Assembly: GCA_964479745.1 (NCBI GenBank)
Contig: CAYZNJ010000007.1
Coordinates: 1-22,409 of the forward strand
Direction: 5' to 3'
Source: JACPNK01 sp964479745
GTDB lineage: Bacteria; Patescibacteriota; Minisyncoccia; 2-02-FULL-40-12; IGHO2-12-FULL-4
Length of the DNA: 22,409 bases
The notes beneath the pieces are model-generated. The model saw only the letters and a program-made list of their open reading frames with translations, made no database searches and had not been told where the DNA came from. Shown one piece after another: positions 7,844 through 14,629 of the stretch. How positions within the stretch are numbered: the first letter of the stretch is position 1; each line of letters opens with the position of its first letter. Position numbers and translations under genes: made by a program.

Positions 7844-8134
7844 ATAAGGTTTCAAGTTCCACAATTCATAGAGACGGAAGAGAAAGTAATCGGGCCGTTT
7901 ACGATCAAACAATTTATTTTTATCGCCATCGGCGGAGCGCTTTTGTTTTTGCTCTTTTTTCTCGTTTCTCCCGGTTGGTTTATAATATTAGCCGTCCCCG
8001 TCGTCGCTTTGTCTTTAAGCTTGGCCCTGATCAAAGTAAGCGAAATGCCTTTGTACGAATACCTGGCCTACGCTATCGGTTTTACCTTTAATCAAAAAAG
8101 ATATTTATACAAACCCGATAAAAACAGTTTATAG
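7844..8134 (+). CDS. prgI: PrgI family T4SS protein, apparent ATA start
   Basis: Small two-helix membrane protein of PrgI-type Gram-positive/CPR secretion systems, 96 residues if read from ATA at 7844. The N-terminus reads RFQVPQFIETEEKVIGP and then TIKQF, the conserved head of the family, which normally follows an initiator Met directly. The frame contains no ATG, GTG or TTG between the upstream in-frame stop (7826-7828) and TTG at 7943; that TTG lies inside the first membrane helix and would delete the conserved head. Two hydrophobic segments (about 26-42 and 45-66) are followed by the usual EYLAYAIGF region and a basic tail. The stop codon lies within the left arm of the S23 cassette, so the last residues may have been altered by the insertion. 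It precedes the TraC-like and VirB4 genes, as expected. Confidence 0.88.
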   Translation: MRFQVPQFIETEEKVIGPFTIKQFIFIAIGGALLFLLFFLVSPGWFIILAVPVVALSLSLALIKVSEMPLYEYLAYAIGFTFNQKRYLYKPDKNSL

Positions 8135-8528
8135 TTTTCAGTTTCTAGTTTCTAGATATGTTAAAATCATTTAAAGAATTGGTAGTTTGGCAAAAAGGAA
8201 TACAACTAGTCAAAGAGATCTACTTGACCTGTGCTAAATTTCCGAAAGAAGAATTATTTGGGATATCTAATCAAATGAAAAGAGCTTCAATTTCTATTCC
8301 TTCAAATATAGCCGAGGGACAACAAAGAAAAAACCTAAAAGAATTCTTACAATTTTTGAGGATTGCCTACGGTTCTGCGGCTGAATTAGAAACTCAAACT
8401 ATTATTGCTAAAGAAATTTTTCCTAAGGTTGACTTCGGGAAAGCCAACTTTCTGTTGGAGGAAGTTCAAAAAATGTTAAATGTAATGATAAAAAAACTAG
8501 AAACTAGAAGCTAGCAACTAGAAACTAT
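8124..8528 (+). mobile_element. Putative S23-encoding cassette bounded by 33-nt imperfect inverted arms
   Basis: Left arm 8124-8156 and right arm 8496-8528 are complementary at 26 of 33 positions and enclose the S23 gene almost exactly: the ATG is at 8158, and the stop lies inside the right arm. The right arm is identical over 33 nt to the right arm of gene-less element D (9181-9213), and the left arm matches D's left arm at 22 of 23 positions from 8126. It is inserted between prgI and the TraC-like gene, whose ATG overlaps the last two bases of the right arm. No transposase is present. Mobility is inferred from the repeated boundaries. Confidence 0.7.
8158..8514 (+). CDS. Four-helix bundle protein, S23 / 23S rRNA intervening-sequence protein family
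   Basis: 118 residues matching the S23 family throughout: F5-K-E-L-V-V-W11-Q-K near the start, Q39-M-K-R-A-S-I-S-I-P-S-N50-I-A-E-G54, then E-F-L-Q-F-L-R-I-A-Y-G-S73 and E-L-E-T-Q. The family is a cytoplasmic four-helix bundle, first known from ORFs within intervening sequences of bacterial 23S rRNA and related to Avd of diversity-generating retroelements; its molecular role is unsettled, with nucleic-acid binding likely. Here it interrupts a T4SS operon and is not functionally related to its neighbours. The C-terminal KKLETRS is encoded by the right repeat arm. No reverse transcriptase or rRNA gene is nearby. It is the probable cargo of the cassette at 8124-8528. Confidence 0.93.
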   Translation: MLKSFKELVVWQKGIQLVKEIYLTCAKFPKEELFGISNQMKRASISIPSNIAEGQQRKNLKEFLQFLRIAYGSAAELETQTIIAKEIFPKVDFGKANFLLEEVQKMLNVMIKKLETRS

Positions 8529-9147
8529 GCCGAAAGATTTAAATACCAAACAATTCGTAGATGTTTTTGATATTAAAGACAATGTCGTAATTTTAAAAAA
8601 CGGCTCTTTGCGTTTGGTTCTGGAAGTAAGCTCCATGAACTTTGATTTGAAATCAAACGACGAGCAGACAGCCATTGTGAAAGCTTTTCAAAATTTTTTG
8701 AATTCTCTTGATTTTCCTTTACAAATTACGGCCCATTCACGCCAGTTGGATATCAAAAACTATTTGGCTAAAACCCAAGCTCTTGTTGACCAGCTGGATA
8801 ACGAACTGCTTAAAATTCAAGGCATTGAGTACATAAGATTTATAAAAGGCCTGACCGAACTGGCGAACATCATGTCAAAGAAATTCTATGTTGTCGTGCC
8901 TTTTTACGCTGTTGAGTCCAAGAGTTCAAAAACCGGCCTGCTTGAAAGAATAAAGGACACATTCAGTTCCGGTAAAGAAAAGATTAAAAAAATTGAGGAG
9001 CAGGATTTTTCAGTTTACCAAAGCCAGATACAGCAAAGAGCGGAGTTAATATCTGACGGTCTAAGAAACATGGGTTTAGATTCTAAAATGCTTGGCAAAG
9101 ACGAATTAATCAAAATTTTTTATTCTTTATACAATCCCCAGAGCTAG
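8527..9147 (+). CDS. TraC/VirB4 N-terminal-domain-like protein of the T4SS
   Basis: 206 residues, soluble. The segment NGSLRLVLEVSSMNFDL, then an acidic stretch, FQNFLNSLDFPLQI and SRQLDIKNYL resembles the TraC-like protein that in PrgI-type and CPR loci precedes the VirB4 ATPase. A lysine-rich region (about 140-160) is followed by a C-terminal helical part. It has no Walker motifs, so it cannot be the ATPase. Together with the next gene it would total about 790 residues, near the size of single-chain VirB4 proteins, so it may be a naturally separate subunit or a domain split from VirB4. Its ATG overlaps the right arm of the S23 cassette and its TAG stop is formed at the left edge of hairpin D, so repeats flank it on both sides. 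Confidence 0.75.
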   Translation: MPKDLNTKQFVDVFDIKDNVVILKNGSLRLVLEVSSMNFDLKSNDEQTAIVKAFQNFLNSLDFPLQITAHSRQLDIKNYLAKTQALVDQLDNELLKIQGIEYIRFIKGLTELANIMSKKFYVVVPFYAVESKSSKTGLLERIKDTFSSGKEKIKKIEEQDFSVYQSQIQQRAELISDGLRNMGLDSKMLGKDELIKIFYSLYNPQS

Positions 9148-9213
9148 TTTACAGTTTTCAGTTTCTAGCTTTCAGTATTTACTAGAAACTAGAAGCTAGC
9201 AACTAGAAACTAT
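9144..9213. repeat. Gene-less hairpin element D (tagaaactag family)
   Basis: Arms 9144-9176 and 9181-9213 pair at 23 of 33 positions (26 with G:U) across a 4-nt loop. It is an S23 cassette without the S23 gene: the left arm from 9146 matches the cassette left arm at 22 of 23 positions, and the right arm is identical over 33 nt. It supplies the TAG stop of the TraC-like gene and ends 3 nt before the VirB4 ATG. Confidence 0.88.
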
Positions 9214-9216
9214 TTT

Positions 9217-10971
9217 ATGGCCGAAAAAAACATTACAACCAACGCGCTTGAAGACCAGCTTGCGCCCAGCGCAATCAACATCTCAAGCAATTCAATACAA
9301 ATAGGCGACCGCTTGGCCCGGACTTTGTTTATTTCAACTTTGCCAAGATATTTAAACACGCAGTGGTTTTCGCCGGTCATAAATCTGGACAGAGTTTTGG
9401 ATATATCAATATTTTTCCATCCTGCCGACTCCGGCTCTATTTTAAAAAAACTACGAGACAAGCTGGCCAGACTGCAAGCGGAAGCCATAGAAGAAGCCGA
9501 TCAAGGCAAGGTCCGCAATCCGATATTAGACACAGCTATTTCGGACATTGAAGATTTGAGAGACAAAATCCAGCAGGGAACCGACCGCTTCTTTGAATTC
9601 GGCGTTTACATCACAATCTACGGCGAAAAAGAAGAGGAACTAGATGAAATTGAATCTAAGATAAAAGGCATTTTTGAAGCCCAGTTGATTTATTTCAAAC
9701 CGGCTACTTTCAGAATGAAGGAAGGATTCTTTTCTACTTTGCCGCTGGATAACGACCTGCTGAACGCTCACAATTCTCTGAACACCGAGCCGATTTCTTC
9801 CATTTTCCCATTCGTCTCTTACGACTTGACTTCTGACAGCGGAATTCTTTACGGCATTAACACTCACAACAACTCTTTGATCCTGTTTGACCGTTTCTCG
9901 CTGGAAAACTACAACTCGGTGGTTTTCGGCAAATCCGGCGGCGGCAAAAGCTACACCGTCAAACTTGAAATCCTAAGAAGCCTGATGGTAGGCACGGAAG
10001 TCTTTATAATTGACCCGGAAAATGAGTATCGCTACTTGGCAGACACCGTCGGCGGTTCTTCAATCAACATTTCCATTGCCTCTGACAGTCACATTAATCC
10101 TTTTGACCTGCCCCAGCCGGCTGAAGGCGAAGACTTTAAAGATGTCTTCAGGACTCACATTTTAGACCTGACCGGACTTTTTAAATTAATGCTCGGCGAA
10201 TTGACTCCCGAAGAAAGTTCTCTGCTGGACGAGGCTTTGATACAAACTTACGCTCTTAAAGACATGACCGCCGGAGCCAACAATAGCCAAGGCGAAGCGC
10301 CTCTGCTTTCGGATTTTCAAAATATTCTTGAAGGTTTGGCCGGAGCCGAATCTATGGCGATAAGAATAAGAAAATACACCGAAGGCACTTTTTCCGGATT
10401 TTTTAACAAGCCGACTAACGTCTCTTTGAACAATCGGCTGGTGCTGTTCAGCATCCGCGACATGGAAGAAGAGTTGAGGCCGATTGCCATGTATTTGATT
10501 TTAAACTACATCTGGACCAGAGTGCGGACACAGCTTAAAAGACGGGTTTTAGTGGTAGACGAGGCTTGGTGGCTTTTGAAGTACGAGGTCGGCGGCGCCT
10601 TTTTGTTCAATGTTGCCAAACGAGCCAGAAAATACTTCTTGGGCCTGACTACAATCTCGCAAGACGTGCCGGATTTCCTTAGTTCACAATACGGCAAAGC
10701 AATTGTGACGAATTCTTCCATACAGTCTCTAATGAAACAGTCTCCGGCTTCAATTGAGGGTGTCAAACAGACTTTTAACCTAACCGATGCGGAAAAATTC
10801 TACCTTCTGGAAGCTGCCGTCGGCCATGGGCTATTTTTTGCCGGTTCCAACCATGTCGGCATCCGAATTGTCGCTTCTTACACCGAAGACCAGATTATCA
10901 CCTCCGACCCAAGGCAAATTTTAGAAATAGAGCAGGCTAAAAAAGAATGGGCTAAGGAAACCGGCAAGTGA
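9217..10971 (+). CDS. virB4: VirB4-type T4SS ATPase
   Basis: Cytoplasmic, membrane-associated ATPase that energises assembly of, and transfer through, type IV secretion systems. 584 residues. The N-terminal domain (1 to about 180) begins with A-P-S-A-I-N-I and R-T-L-F-I-S-T-L-P-R-Y, typical of this VirB4 group. The RecA-like domain carries Walker A GKSGGGKS (238-245), a VFIIDPENEY element (about 265), Walker B VLVVDEAWWLL (D448, E449), and the motif TTISQDVPDFL followed by NSSIQSLMKQ. The family residues all seem present, so it should be active. The ATG at 9217 follows repeat element D by 3 nt with no Shine-Dalgarno. It ends with TGA 10 nt before the next gene. Confidence 0.95.
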   Translation: MAEKNITTNALEDQLAPSAINISSNSIQIGDRLARTLFISTLPRYLNTQWFSPVINLDRVLDISIFFHPADSGSILKKLRDKLARLQAEAIEEADQGKVRNPILDTAISDIEDLRDKIQQGTDRFFEFGVYITIYGEKEEELDEIESKIKGIFEAQLIYFKPATFRMKEGFFSTLPLDNDLLNAHNSLNTEPISSIFPFVSYDLTSDSGILYGINTHNNSLILFDRFSLENYNSVVFGKSGGGKSYTVKLEILRSLMVGTEVFIIDPENEYRYLADTVGGSSINISIASDSHINPFDLPQPAEGEDFKDVFRTHILDLTGLFKLMLGELTPEESSLLDEALIQTYALKDMTAGANNSQGEAPLLSDFQNILEGLAGAESMAIRIRKYTEGTFSGFFNKPTNVSLNNRLVLFSIRDMEEELRPIAMYLILNYIWTRVRTQLKRRVLVVDEAWWLLKYEVGGAFLFNVAKRARKYFLGLTTISQDVPDFLSSQYGKAIVTNSSIQSLMKQSPASIEGVKQTFNLTDAEKFYLLEAAVGHGLFFAGSNHVGIRIVASYTEDQIITSDPRQILEIEQAKKEWAKETGK

Positions 10972-10981
10972 ATAAAAATCT

Positions 10982-11635
10982 ATGGACAACGAAAATCAAG
11001 GCCAGACAACAGAGGAAAACGAAGAAGAAACTGCAACTATCTTATCTTCAGAACAAGAATTAAACATTGCCAGGGAAAATTTGCAAAAAAAAATAGCAGA
11101 AGGAGAACTTTTTAAAAAACCTTCCAAATTAAAATATGCTTTTTTGTTTACGGTCGCCGGAATTATAGATGTTATTGATGTTCTTGATGTAACCGGTGTT
11201 GGTATAATTATTTCAAAAATAGTTTCAATAGGCGGCACCGGCATAATTTATTTCACATTGTGGCTGACGGATACTCAACTTAAAAAGGCCCACAAATATG
11301 AAGACGACCTGTCTATGGTTGGGATGGGATTTGAAGACAAAATCCAACGATACAGCCGGTTGGCAATGAAAACTTCCAAAAAGCTCGCTAAGATCCCGGG
11401 ACTTAAGGGAGTTGCTAGAAAAATTCCAAGAACTTTAGTAAAGTTAAGACGAGTAGCCAGAAAAAATCCGATAACAAAGGTCTTGTTAGGCGGCGTAATA
11501 AATCTTGTGCCCTTTTTGGCAATAATAAACCTGATGGTCGTCTGGATCTATCTAGTCTATAGAGACGAGAAAAAAGCCTTCAAAAAAGCTCGAGAAGCGG
11601 CGCAAGAAGCTATGGAACAAGTAAAACTGATATGA
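10982..11635 (+). CDS. T4SS-locus integral membrane protein, function unknown
   Basis: 217 residues, no recognised family. An acidic N-terminus (1-40) precedes a hydrophobic stretch (about 51-92) that contains regularly spaced aspartates (IIDVIDVLDVTG) and probably forms one or two helices. A strongly basic, helical loop follows (about 120-160, with KKLAKIPGLKGVARK), then a last membrane helix (about 168-192) and a charged tail. The aspartate-bearing membrane segment and the positive loop are its distinctive features. The stop codon overlaps the next ATG (ATGA at 11632-11635), implying translational coupling with the beta-propeller gene. Placement directly behind virB4 suggests a membrane partner of the secretion machine, which is inference. 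Confidence 0.78.
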   Translation: MDNENQGQTTEENEEETATILSSEQELNIARENLQKKIAEGELFKKPSKLKYAFLFTVAGIIDVIDVLDVTGVGIIISKIVSIGGTGIIYFTLWLTDTQLKKAHKYEDDLSMVGMGFEDKIQRYSRLAMKTSKKLAKIPGLKGVARKIPRTLVKLRRVARKNPITKVLLGGVINLVPFLAIINLMVVWIYLVYRDEKKAFKKAREAAQEAMEQVKLI

Positions 11636-12735
11636 ACAGTAAAAATGTATTAATCAGCTTAGTTGTGATCTTAATCGGCCTAGTGACTTTCCTTGGCGGT
11701 TATTTGATTGCCCAAAAAGGAAATTCCGGACAGACGGCAAACATTGCAAGCCTTAACCGTTTTAACCAGAATAACAGCCGGCCGGCCGGCAGCGAGTCTT
11801 CCGTTCCTAAACTAAACCGCATCAGCACGGTAAAAGTTTTTAGTCCGGCAATATCGGAAAGTGGAGATAGAGTGATATACTTTGAAAAAGAATCAGGTAA
11901 AATTCTGGCAACTGATTTTTACGGCGGGACCACCTCGGTTTTAAACGGCAACACAGGGAAAAACATTTTAAGCGCTGTTTGGTCTAGAGATGGCTATGAA
12001 GCGCTCATTTCAGAAGCTTCAAAAACCGGCCCTAAAGCAGTTTACTTTAACCTTAAAAACGGCAAATTCTCCGAGCTTGATAAAAATATTTCCGGCGCTG
12101 TTTGGTCTAAAGACAATCAGAAAATCGCTTACCTTTATTTTAACTCCCAAAGCGAAGAAGGAAACATAAGCCTAGCAAATCCTGACGGCTCTTCTTTTAA
12201 AAACATCCTCGCTACCAGAATCGGCGGCCTTAAACTAGACTGGCCCAAAGAGAACTTTATTTCTTTTTACAACCCCGCTGGCGACAACGGTTTGTTTTTG
12301 TTGAATACTGAAAACAGCCAGTTGGAGAAGATTATAGACTCCTCAGTAGAATCTCTAAAAAATCTGCGAGTGCTTTGGTCGCCGGACGGATCCCGTTTGC
12401 TTTATTCTTATCAAAACGATAAAGGAGAACTTAACGTAAAGCTGCTGGACCTTAACCAAAAAAACGAGTTTGCAATTGACTTGCTGACTTCAGCCGACAA
12501 ATGCGTCTGGACATTAAATTCGCTTAATCTCTACTGCGGCGGCCAAAAAGAGAGTGGCCAAAAAGAAAATCTTTATCAACTGGACTTGTCCAAAAAAGAA
12601 TTCGGTTTGGTTTTTGAAACTCTAGAAACCGACATGGTGAACATAGAGCGCCCGATTCTTTCACCCGCTGAAAACTTGCTGATTTTTGTAAATAAAGCAG
12701 ACGGATATCTCTACAACATTTCTTTGCCACTATAA
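11632..12735 (+). CDS. Membrane-anchored TolB/WD40-like beta-propeller protein, last gene of T4SS locus
   Basis: 367 residues. The N-terminal hydrophobic helix (about 7-27) lacks a lipobox cysteine, so it is probably a signal anchor with the propeller outside the membrane. The body has repeated blade motifs of the TolB/PD40 kind: AVWSRDGYEALIS, AVWSKDNQKIAYLY and VLWSPDGSRLLYSY, consistent with a six- or seven-bladed propeller. A short in-frame 15-nt duplication (12541-12570) gives G-Q-K-E-S-G-Q-K-E-N. There are no Tol-Pal neighbours, so it is not a classical TolB; in this locus it may be a binding or scaffolding part of the apparatus. It is coupled to the preceding gene by ATGA overlap and followed at once by the terminator. 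Confidence 0.85.
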   Translation: MNSKNVLISLVVILIGLVTFLGGYLIAQKGNSGQTANIASLNRFNQNNSRPAGSESSVPKLNRISTVKVFSPAISESGDRVIYFEKESGKILATDFYGGTTSVLNGNTGKNILSAVWSRDGYEALISEASKTGPKAVYFNLKNGKFSELDKNISGAVWSKDNQKIAYLYFNSQSEEGNISLANPDGSSFKNILATRIGGLKLDWPKENFISFYNPAGDNGLFLLNTENSQLEKIIDSSVESLKNLRVLWSPDGSRLLYSYQNDKGELNVKLLDLNQKNEFAIDLLTSADKCVWTLNSLNLYCGGQKESGQKENLYQLDLSKKEFGLVFETLETDMVNIERPILSPAENLLIFVNKADGYLYNISLPL

Positions 12736-12765
12736 AACAGCGACCTCGTAGGTCGCTGTTTTATA
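12731..12765. terminator. Bidirectional intrinsic terminator between convergent operons
   Basis: Perfect 16-bp inverted repeat (12731-12746 and 12750-12765) with a 3-nt loop (cgt). The GC-rich stem cagcgacct is flanked by A-run and T-run in both directions, so it can terminate the T4SS operon from the left and the khpB-yidC operon from the right. It includes the propeller gene's stop codon. Confidence 0.93.
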
Positions 12766-12774
12766 GAAGTCATC

Positions 12775-13278
12775 TCATATTATCAGCGGACGAATTACGA
12801 CTCTTCTTTCAGGTTCCTCGCCTATGCTTTCAGTTTCAAGATCCGGATAAGAAGCCAGCTCGACATGAATCAAGCGGCGTTCATAGGAAGACATGGGATT
12901 TAGAGCTTCGGCTTTTTTAGTAGTTTTAACTCTGTTAGCGACTTCTATCGCTTTTTCAATTACTTGCCTCGCTCGAAATCTTCGGTAGTCATTAACATCT
13001 ACCATGAAAATCATCGGCCATTCCGGTTTATCTTTTTCAACTCCAGAAGCTTTTTTGAAGTAGAGCAGTTTTATAACATGCTCCAAAGCCTTTATGTTCT
13101 GACCATTCTTACCGATAAGAACGCTAAGATTTTCAGCTGAATTAACTGAAACAACTTTGAGAGTCGGGTCTTTTTCGTTGGAAAAAATACTGACAGCCGC
13201 TTGATAGCCAAGCCTCTCCAAGACGTCTTTGGCAACGTTTTCTAAAACTGTTAAATTTTGATCTTGATCTTCAGCCAT
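12775..13278 (-). CDS. khpB: KhpB/Jag RNA-binding protein (KH and R3H domains)
   Basis: Cytoplasmic RNA-binding protein whose partner gene is yidC (SpoIIIJ), hence the name Jag, SpoIIIJ-associated gene. 167 residues. The KH domain has the loop LIGKNGQNIKALEHV (about 53-67), and the R3H domain lies at the C-terminus (about 131-164) with MSSYERRLIHVELASYP and EPERRVVI. The N-terminal Jag_N domain found in many homologues is absent, so it is a short form. It is the last gene of the rpmH operon, 8 nt after yidC. In Firmicutes it acts with KhpA in post-transcriptional control of envelope growth; whether that holds here cannot be seen. Confidence 0.93.
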   Translation of the reverse strand: MAEDQDQNLTVLENVAKDVLERLGYQAAVSIFSNEKDPTLKVVSVNSAENLSVLIGKNGQNIKALEHVIKLLYFKKASGVEKDKPEWPMIFMVDVNDYRRFRARQVIEKAIEVANRVKTTKKAEALNPMSSYERRLIHVELASYPDLETESIGEEPERRVVIRPLII

Positions 13279-13286
13279 ATTCTTAT

Positions 13287-14003
13287 TTAGCTCGTCCGCA
13301 TTGTTTTGTTTATATAAAGCTGTTCAAATACTGAAAACAGCGTAGTAACCGCCCAGTATAAAACTAAACCCGCAGGCAGTCTCCAGCCAATAATTATAAT
13401 CATTACGGGGAAGAAATACAACATTTGCCGATTCATCGCTGTGAAGTCAAGAGAGCCGCTGTTGGCGCTGTTTTTTGCCGGCGGTTGCTTGGCAAAACTG
13501 ATTTTGGAATGAACAAATTGAAAAACTCCGGCAAGAATAGTCAAAAAAGGGCTGTTTTTGGCAAGATCAAAAAAACCTAAGGAAAGACTGTTAATCACTC
13601 CCGGGTTAGAAATAAAACCGTAAAGTAAATTTAAGCTTTCCGGCTTGAAGCCATTGGCAAAAGCTCTGTAAAGAGCCAATAAAACCGGCAACTGAATAAG
13701 CAAAGGCAGGCAGCCGGCAATCGGGTTGACCTTATGTTCTTTGTACAACAGCATAGTCGCTTGGGCTTGGACCGCTTTGTCATTCTTATATTTTTCCTGA
13801 ATCTCTTTTATTTTGGGCTGGAGTTGGGAAAGTATTTTTTGAGAGCGCAGAGATTTTACGGAAAGCGGCATAAAAACAAGCCTGATTAAGATAGTCAGAA
13901 AGATTATGGCAATTCCAAAGTCGGCTCCGGGTATAAGGTTGTAAATGAAAACAAGGAAGTTGAATATCGGCCTGTATAATATTTGGTTAAAAATTTCACC
14001 CAT
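13287..14003 (-). CDS. yidC: Membrane protein insertase YidC/SpoIIIJ (short form)
   Basis: Inserts and folds membrane proteins, with or independently of Sec. 238 residues, close to Gram-positive SpoIIIJ and lacking the large periplasmic domain of proteobacterial YidC. The conserved hydrophilic-groove arginine is visible as R41 in FLTILIRLVFMPLSVKSLRSQ. The cytoplasmic helical hairpin QPKIKEIQEKYKND follows, then the IAGCLPLLIQLPVLLALYRA segment and three further membrane helices. There is no lipobox signal peptide, so the N-terminus is probably an uncleaved helix (about 6-25). It lies between yidD and khpB in the standard order. Confidence 0.96.
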   Translation of the reverse strand: MGEIFNQILYRPIFNFLVFIYNLIPGADFGIAIIFLTILIRLVFMPLSVKSLRSQKILSQLQPKIKEIQEKYKNDKAVQAQATMLLYKEHKVNPIAGCLPLLIQLPVLLALYRAFANGFKPESLNLLYGFISNPGVINSLSLGFFDLAKNSPFLTILAGVFQFVHSKISFAKQPPAKNSANSGSLDFTAMNRQMLYFFPVMIIIIGWRLPAGLVLYWAVTTLFSVFEQLYINKTMRTS

Positions 14004-14016
14004 ATTTAGTATCTGC

Positions 14017-14277
14017 TTAGCTTAAATTAATTCCACCTTTGCTTAAAGGACTACATCGCAAAAGTCTGCCCAAACTCAAAAACAGACCCCTAAACGGCCC
14101 GTGTTTCTCTATAACCTCTTGGGTATAAACCGAGCAGGTGGGATAGAATTTGCAGTTTGGCGTAAAAAACAGAGGCAAAAAAGAAAAAAAGGGGGATAAA
14201 AAACTTCTATACAGAAAAATTAAAGCTATTTCTAGCCGATAAACTATCTTTGTTGTTTTTGTTTTATTAGAAACCAT
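14017..14277 (-). CDS. yidD: Membrane protein insertion efficiency factor YidD
   Basis: Small (86 residues) membrane-associated protein that aids YidC-dependent insertion. The family signature is visible: LYRSFLSPFF (about 23-32), then P-N-C-K-F-Y-P-T-C-S-V-Y (45-56) with both cysteines, and the HGPFRGLFLSLGRLLRCSPL block. Residues 1-14 are a basic extension; no alternative start is clearly better. It is placed between rnpA (9 nt away) and yidC, the usual order. Confidence 0.94.
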   Translation of the reverse strand: MVSNKTKTTKIVYRLEIALIFLYRSFLSPFFSFLPLFFTPNCKFYPTCSVYTQEVIEKHGPFRGLFLSLGRLLRCSPLSKGGINLS

Positions 14278-14286
14278 TAGCTATAG

Positions 14287-14625
14287 TTAGACAATATTGG
14301 CTTTTTTAAAAATTTCCAATAGACTCTCTTTGATCTCAGAAAACTTTTCGTTCTTAAGATCAGACTGAACAACAATCAAAGCGTCAATTCTGACTTTAGA
14401 CTTTGAAAAAATATCCGCCAAAACTTCTGAGACTGTTCTTTTAATTTTATTCCTCGAAACAGCCCTGGAAACAAGTTTAGCCCGAACAATGACCGCTCCC
14501 CGGCAAAAAGGCAAATGATTTTCTTTGAATTTCAAGAGAAAAAATTTGTTTCGCAGGCTCCTGCCCGACTTAAAAATATCGTCAAAGTCTTTTTTAAGAC
14601 CAATCCTTTGTTTCTTGGAAAGCAT
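14287..14625 (-). CDS. rnpA: Ribonuclease P protein component
   Basis: Protein subunit of RNase P, which binds pre-tRNA 5' leaders and matures tRNA 5' ends with the RnpB RNA. 112 residues, typical length. It begins MLSKKQRIGLKKDFDDIFKSG, and the conserved basic RNR-type motif is SRAVSRNKIKRTV (about 53-65). It starts 4 nt after the rpmH stop; the rpmH-rnpA pairing is nearly universal in bacteria. Confidence 0.96.
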   Translation of the reverse strand: MLSKKQRIGLKKDFDDIFKSGRSLRNKFFLLKFKENHLPFCRGAVIVRAKLVSRAVSRNKIKRTVSEVLADIFSKSKVRIDALIVVQSDLKNEKFSEIKESLLEIFKKANIV

Positions 14626-14629
14626 AAAA

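Noticed and set aside
8158..8514. Accessory variability determinant (Avd) of a diversity-generating retroelement
   Set aside because: The fold family is shared, but no reverse transcriptase, template repeat or variable repeat is seen nearby; the protein fits S23 directly.
7773..9213. CRISPR array made of actagaaactag repeats
   Set aside because: The repeats are inverted pairs at gene junctions, differ in spacing (4 nt to several hundred), and there are no uniform spacers or cas genes.
11632..12735. Classical TolB of the Tol-Pal system
   Set aside because: Blade motifs are similar, but there are no tolA/Q/R/pal neighbours, it has an N-terminal anchor instead of a cleaved signal, and it lies in a T4SS locus.
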